From Leptasterias polaris (lineage: Eukaryota > Echinodermata > Asteroidea > Forcipulatida > Asteriidae), in assembly GCA_037783415.1 (NCBI GenBank), contig JAZGTN010000044.1, positions 620,001 through 684,000 of the forward strand: a stretch of DNA of 64,000 nucleotides, given 5' to 3'. Shown piece by piece: positions 58,546 to 64,000 of this stretch. The notes beneath the pieces were generated by a model. The model did not search any database, had not been told where the DNA came from, and was given only the letters and a program-made list of their open reading frames with translations. The position numbers and the translations under genes are program-made. Position 1 is the stretch's first letter, and each line of letters starts with the position of its first letter.

Positions 58546-61500
58546 TGGTATGGTATGGTATGGTATGGTTTATTTAATTTCCACTCAAGTAAAAACATAT
58601 AATTAGAAACAGCGTAATTGATGAATGAAAAGCTGAGCGGAGGGGACCATCTAGAAACCCGTAGGGCTTGTATTGATGTCCCCATGTATGTGCCAATGGT
58701 AGGGTAGGAAAATTTTTGTTTCGATTTAAAGAAAATATAATCCTTAGGGAAGAAAACCAAACAAAGAGAACAATTTGGATAGTGGAGAACATAATAAGCA
58801 GTTCCAACCCTACCATTGGCAAATAAGTACAAAAGTTATTTGAAGTAATTGAAACACATAGAAACACAGAAGGACTTTAAACAAGGACAAAAACACAGGA
58901 CAGAAAAACAACTCGTAGAGGCTAAGAGGTATATGCTTAGCTAGAACTTACTAAAAATATTTTAACAAATCTGGAGAAATGGGTCGAGGGCCCCTGGAGA
59001 CAAAATTGGGTGAGGACTCTTTTCAGAGAAATTATATAATAATAAAAGGGAAGGAATCACTCAGAAAAACGACTATCATTTTGAATATTGGTCAAGAAGA
59101 AATTTCTTCAAAGAACGCTTAAAGGTGAGCAATGAGGAAATGGAAGTAATGTTGGGAGGAAGGTTGTTCCAGGTTTTGGGGCCAGAGAACAAGACGGTAC
59201 GCTGGGCAAAGGATGTACGGAGTTGGGGAATGTGAATTTTTTTAGCAGAGCGAGTGTTGTAAGAATGAACTTGACAACGGTAGTTAAAGTTTTTAGAAAT
59301 AGACATGGGCAGGCAATTTTTGGTGTATTTAAACATAAGCAGAGAAACTTGGTATATATAAATATCTTGTAACTTAAGTAAAGCAAGAGAATTAAACAAT
59401 GGGTCAGTATGTTCTCTGTAATGCGAATTTGTGAGAATTCTAAGAAGACGTTTTTGGAGACAAATTAAAGGAGTGAGTTTGGACAAGTGGGTAGACGCCC
59501 AAACTATATTACAATATGTAAAGTAAGGCAGAATTAAGGTTGAATAAAGTGTTTTGAGTGCAAGGTGGGAAACGTCATGTTTAATTTTGTTAAGAACGCC
59601 TGTTAAGCGAGATATTTTTAAAGAAATATGATTTATGTGGTTAGTCCATGTGAGATTTTTGTCTATCATTACTCCCAGGAATTTAGTAGAATTAACCTGT
59701 TCTATTTGTATGTCATTAATATAAATATGGCTGTTGATATTGAAAGATTTAGAACCAAAAATAATATAATTAGTTTTCTTAAGATTGAGAGAGAGTTTAT
59801 TACATTGAAACCATCCAGCCAACTGGCTCAGCTCAGTGTTTAGAGTTTTACAAAGTTCCTGGAAGTTTTCATGACTATAAAAAATGTTTGTGTCATCTGC
59901 GAATAAAAGGAAGGAAACTTTTTGAGATGAATTTATGATGTCATTGATATAAATAATAAATAACAGGGGACCGAGAATTGTTCCTTGAGGAACGCCACAA
60001 GTAATGTTGGAAATATTAGATGTTACCCGAGAAAAAATAACACATTGTTTACGATTTCTAAGATAAGAATTGAACCAGTCCAAGGCTATTCCTCTGACAC
60101 CGTAATGACAAAGTTTGGAAAGTAAAATATCATGATCAAGAGTATCAAAAGCCTTGGAGAGGTCCAAAAAAAAACAATGGTATGCTTTTTCCTATCAATA
60201 GAATCAGCAATCTTGTTATGGAGATCGATCAATGCTAAATCAGTAGAATGTTTAGGACGAAAACCGAATTGTCTGTCAGTAAGAATGTTATGAGCATTTA
60301 TGAAATTATTTAAACGGATATGAACTAATTTTTCGAGTAACTTAGAAAAAGCGGGCAAAACGGAAATAGGTCGATAATTATAGAAACTAGAAGGGTCACC
60401 GGATTTTAAAATAGGGGTGACTTTGGCCACTTTCAAACTGGATGGAACTACCCCAGTACTTAAGGAGAGGTTGAAAATGTGGGACAATGGACGAGTGATA
60501 TTATGGAGCGATTTTTTGACAATTGAAGGATTAATGTCGTCGTGTCCCGGACTCTCGTTATCCTTAAGAATATACTTAAAACTCAAGATCTCGTCGTGGT
60601 TTGTAGGGGTAAAAAAAAGTGAATCAGTAGTTTGGCTACCAAGAAAATTAATAGGACTAGAATGAGAAGTTGGAATTTTTTTGGCAAGGTTGGGGCCAAC
60701 ATTGATAAAATAATCATTGAATTTATTAACAATGGAGGTAGGGTTTACGTATGAGTTGTCACCGTCATAAAATTTCAAAGGTGGTGAAGCTTGATTTTTT
60801 CCTCTTCCCATGATGCCATTCAAGACCTTCCAAGTCTGTTTGATGTTACCTTTGACCTTATCCAGCTTTTTCGAGATGTATGTTTTTTTTGAAATTCTAA
60901 TGAGATGTGTAAGTTTGTTTCTATAATTGGTATAAAGATTCTTAGATTGAATGGAAGGATGTTTGATAGAAGTTTTATATAATTTATTTTTCTTTTTGAT
61001 AGATGTTTTGAGAGCAGAGGTTAACCAAGGTTTCGATGATGAAACATAAGTACGGGTATGTTTTACAGGAAAATTGTCGTTATAAAGACGAGAGTATGTA
61101 TTTAAGAAAAGTGTATATGATTCATTAGGACAATTTGAATTAAGCACTGGATGCCAGTTTAAGTGAGCAAGCTGAGAATTAAAATTAAGGATATTTTTAT
61201 TATTAAATACTCGACTGGAACTGACATTGACCTTGTTATTTGCTTTACAACCTGTGATATGGAAAATTGGAAGATGGTCACTCAAGTCTGTGACAAGAAT
61301 ACCTGACATAGTGTTCTGTGTAATTGTATTAGTGAAGATATTATCAATGAGCGAAGCAGAATTTTGAGTGATTCTGGTTGGTTTATCAATAACTGGAACT
61401 AGGGAATGACTTAGGAGAGTATTGATGAAGTTGGTATGGGAGTTTTTATTGTTGCATAAAAGGTTTATGTTAAAATCTACGGTGAGATAACACAGTTTTT

Positions 61501-63180
61501 GTTCTCTGGTGAAGCGAGTACAAATGCCATCGAGGTGATTGTTAAAATCGTTGATATCTGTGTTCGGGGGTCTATAAAGAACACCAACAATGACATTTTT
61601 TGAAGAAGCATTTTCAATTTCAATAAAAAGAGATTCTGACGTATCAGTTTTGCCAGGAATATCAGAACGAATTTTAAAGGAAAAGGAGTTTCTAACATAT
61701 AGACAAACCCCTCCACCTTTGCCATTTACTCTATTTTCACCCAGAAATGAGTAGCCATCAATCGTTGGAGGGATTGTATGGTCTGTAAGCCATGTTTCAG
61801 TAAAGCAAAGAATAGAAAATTTATGACGAAGTTGATTTAAATAATTATTGATGCTGTCAATGTTTTTGATAATGCTACGGGCATTATGATGAAAAATTGA
61901 TAATTTGTCAGAACATTTGAAAAATTTGTTGTTGAAGTCATCTTCTAATAGGTAATTTGCAGTGGGGGTGTCTATGGAATCCTCGGTAACAGTATCATTT
62001 TGATCAAAATTGGCATAAAAAAGAGGGTTTAAGGGCAGAGAATTTGAGTAATGGAGATCAATAGTGGTATTTGAACTGAGCTCTGAAAGAGCTATTGCAA
62101 AATCATTGTCGCTCTCTAAATGATTAAAAGGGAGGTCCAAACTCAAGTTAATTTCGTTAGAGTCACCATCGAAAGAAAAACCAGTGTAAATGTCTCCAGG
62201 TTTCCTCTTACCATAGTCCAGGGGATGGGTTTCTGCTGGTGTTTGAAGTTGGGTTTGGAGTATAACTCCTCATGAATAGTAGTCAGGCATTTGCTATACA
62301 GTAAATGAATTTGGCTACGAGGATCTAGAACAAACAAATGAAACAATACAGATAATTTCAAAAAAAGGAAATCAACAAAAACTTGGTACAAAACACACAA
62401 AACAGTGGACAGTTGATTGATAATTAGTAAATATAAAGGTAACGAGTGATGAAGAACATCCGCAAAGTGGATTTAAATCAAGAGTATGGATAAAAGAAAT
62501 CATTTTTCTGATATTATCATTTTTGTTCTTAATATAAACAAACTTTTATATGGTAAAACAGTCGTTTAGTTGAAAAAGTAATTTCAAAGGTATTTCTATT
62601 ATAGCAAAGAAATGTGAGGTACGGCAGGATAATAATATCAGTTCTTAAAAGTGATCAAGAACAAAGTTTTGCTAATGAAACTTGGGGTGTGGGACTGTAC
62701 TTCAATTCATTTGAAGGAGGGTAGTACCGACGTCTTTGCTTTAGTTCAGTTTTCTGAGGTCGTCTTCCGAGTTGATGGTGAGCCTGGTGTTATTTTGTAG
62801 CCGGACTTCAATTTTACCGTCTTGGGTCCAAGCTTTCAGTGTAGAGGTGTGGTTCCTTGCCTGCTTCAACCATCGTTGTCTCGTTGGAGTCAAGCTTTCA
62901 TGTACAAAAATGTCTTTCCCCTTGAAGGCTGCTCTGGCACGGTAGAATATTGCCCTAGTGTTGTAAGTGTTAAACTTGATGATAATCGGGCGTCTCCGAG
63001 GCTCTCCATTTCGTCCTGTCTTGCTACCGAGGCGATGGGTGCGGTCAATTGTAGAGATTGGAATGTCTACATTGAGGTGGTGTTTGGCGATTTCAATAAT
63101 CTTATTGTCAGTGTTCTCTTGATTGTCCTCTGGAATGCCATAAACAATAAGGGTGTTTCGTCTGGAGTATTGTTCAAGTT
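58546..63180 (-). mobile_element. CR1/L2-type non-LTR retrotransposon on the minus strand, near full length
   Basis: The element runs from right to left. It starts abruptly in ORF1 at about 63,180 and holds ORF1 and ORF2 (listed separately). It ends in a 3' UTR and a short (CCATA)n tail at 58546-58569, seen on the plus strand as TGGTA repeats. A microsatellite 3' tail is usual in the CR1/L2 group. It is inserted in a minisatellite, whose units flank both ends. The 5' end is truncated, as in most LINE copies. Confidence 0.85.
59076..62146 (-). pseudogene. LINE ORF2: APE endonuclease and reverse transcriptase, one frameshift
   Basis: Residues about 85-300 form an APE-type endonuclease (HHNARSI, FTETWLTD, GGGVCLYVRN, GVLYRPPNTD, SDHLP). 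A basic linker follows, then the RT ([64 protein letters not shown]) and a CR1-type C-terminal region ([21 protein letters not shown]). The frame breaks at an A-run (plus-strand CCAAAAAAAAAC, about 60,166-60,176), just inside LDLSKAF; the two parts overlap at 60086-60167. The endonuclease GDFN motif reads VDFN, losing a usual Gly. Start is uncertain: an in-frame stretch upstream (GDIYTGFSFDGDS) suggests the true N-terminus lies before 62146. Confidence 0.9.
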
Positions 63181-63187
63181 CGCCCAC
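62741..63187 (-). CDS. LINE ORF1 (nucleic-acid-binding, L1 ORF1p-like RRM region), 5'-truncated
   Basis: A 148-residue frame begins MGELEQYSRRNTLIVYGIPE, the signature of the RRM-like domain of L1-type ORF1 proteins, and continues with RTHRLG, PRRRPIIIKF and FVHESLTP. ORF1 proteins coat the element RNA and act as chaperones. The usual N-terminal coiled coil is missing, because the element is cut off where the minisatellite begins; the Met shown is therefore internal. The last two or three codons at the 63,18x end touch the minisatellite border. Confidence 0.8.
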   Translation of the reverse strand: MGELEQYSRRNTLIVYGIPEDNQENTDNKIIEIAKHHLNVDIPISTIDRTHRLGSKTGRNGEPRRRPIIIKFNTYNTRAIFYRARAAFKGKDIFVHESLTPTRQRWLKQARNHTSTLKAWTQDGKIEVRLQNNTRLTINSEDDLRKLN

Positions 63188-63610
63188 AAGGGGAAGTCTG
63201 GCTGATTTAACAAATAAGGGAGAAGTGTGAATGCTTCACCACATGGGGAAATATTGGTGATTCCACACAAGGGAAAGTATGGGTGATTCAACACACATGG
63301 GGAAGTATGGGTGATTCAACACACATGGGGAAGTATGGGTGATTCAACACACATGGGGAAGTATGGGTGATTCCACACAAGGGGAAGTATGGGTGATTCA
63401 ACACACATGGGGAAGTATGGGTGATTCCACACAAGGGGAAGTATGGGTGATTCAACACACATGGGGAAGTATTGGTATTTTACCACAGAAGGGAAAGTGT
63501 GGGTGCTTCACCACACAAGGGGAAGTCTTTGTTGTTTTCCCCATTCAAATGCAAGTATGGGTAATTCACCAAACAAGGGGAAGTAAGGTTTACTCACCAC
63601 AAAGGGTATA
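63181..63610. repeat. Minisatellite, right block (about 28-30 bp units)
   Basis: Units CACATGGGGAAGTATGGGTG with ATTCAACA, and CACAAGGGGAAGTATGGGTG with ATTC, alternate in a regular two-unit pattern at 63,290-63,470, then decay. The 90-codon plus-strand ORF at 63339-63611 is simply the repeat read in frame (unit length divisible by three) and is not called as a gene. Confidence 0.95.
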
Positions 63611-63699
63611 GGTAATAGAAGTATCATTTAATCATTGACTGGGACTTGACCTCTACTGTAAAAAACAAGTTTTAAAAAATAATACAAATCAAATCTTTG

Positions 63700-63850
63700 G
63701 TCATCTTTGGTATCAAAAGGCAACAAAATGAGAGTTTCTTACAAAATTGTTGATGCTAAGTGGCATGACCAAGCAGAACATGTTTCTCCAACCATACCAT
63801 CAACTAATTGAAGTCCTCATCATCCATTGGGTCCAGATTCCATTGGCTCA
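63700..63850 (-). repeat. Inverted homologue of 57540-57900
   Basis: On the minus strand it reads ...GACCCAATGGATGATGAGGACTTC... and GGTTGGAGAAACATGTTC, matching the segment near 57,570-57,640; a later shared block is ATACCAAAGATGAC (here near 63,695; there near 57,870). The stretch to 64,000 shows nothing else recognised. Confidence 0.55.
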
Positions 63851-64000
63851 AAAGAAGACTTCTCACGGAACCGCTCTTGAAGGTTGCATATGAACCCCAG
63901 TACATGCCTGTTATACTATACAACAAAAAATGACATGACCAAAATAAGGATAAATAATAAGGGGCCCTTATCTCGACATCTTGGGAGATCGATCAACACG

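Noticed and set aside
57985..63610. CRISPR-like array
   Set aside because: The repeats are contiguous minisatellite units without unique spacers, in an animal genome.
63339..63611. 90-codon plus-strand ORF with HTWGSMGDSTQGEVW repeats
   Set aside because: It is the minisatellite read in frame; the unit length is divisible by three, which keeps it open.

Overview
The window is animal genomic DNA and is AT-rich. Most of it is one long, many-exon, plus-strand gene: a muscleblind-like (MBNL) RNA-binding splicing regulator with CCCH zinc fingers. Three features fit a marine invertebrate deuterostome, most likely an echinoderm or relative: a vertebrate-type second zinc-finger pair, tRNA-derived SINEs and TIR elements, and a CR1-like LINE whose ORF starts with a 2A-type peptide (known from sea urchin LINEs). 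The taxon is inferred, not proven.

Layout, 1-41,000: MBNL gene. The first coding exon, with finger 1 and the start of finger 2, lies upstream of the window. Exons visible here all chain in phase: 4137-4355 (rest of finger 2), 6643-6723 (candidate 81-nt cassette), 14143-14178 (weak 36-nt candidate), 16251-16355 and 19950-20123 (linker), 20666-20896 (fingers 3 and 4), 25983-26042 (60-nt nuclear-localisation exon behind a 143-nt AG-free tract), 29099-29267 (linker), 30154-30237 and 32489-32572 (duplicated 84-nt WHYQ exons) with 31420-31470 between them, 35264-35316, 36707-36794 (finger 5), then two alternative last exons, 37882-38051 and 39976-40160, each encoding its own finger 6. A third WHYQ-like, possibly terminal, exon lies at 40886-41010. 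The predicted product therefore has three tandem finger pairs, where vertebrates have two and flies and worms one, and the last finger is chosen by alternative 3' ends. I do not know a described MBNL of this form, and it is the main discovery candidate here.

The introns carry three tRNA-derived SINE-like sequences, a perfect 124-bp palindrome, an oppositely oriented pair of about 700-bp TA-flanked MITEs bracketing the linker and finger 3/4 exons, a Harbinger-like MITE and a smaller MITE family.

41,000-48,200 is AT-rich and shows no gene; it probably includes 3' UTR. 48,211-54,000 is repeat-dense: a SINE, a broken CR1-like LINE with a 2A motif, an approximately 70-bp satellite, and a TIR element inserted in that satellite. 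54,200-56,820 holds a candidate small spliced transcript with an unrecognised short coding potential. 57,000-64,000 contains a hairpin, a minisatellite split by a minus-strand CR1/L2-type LINE (58,546 to about 63,180), and inverted homologous flanks on each side.
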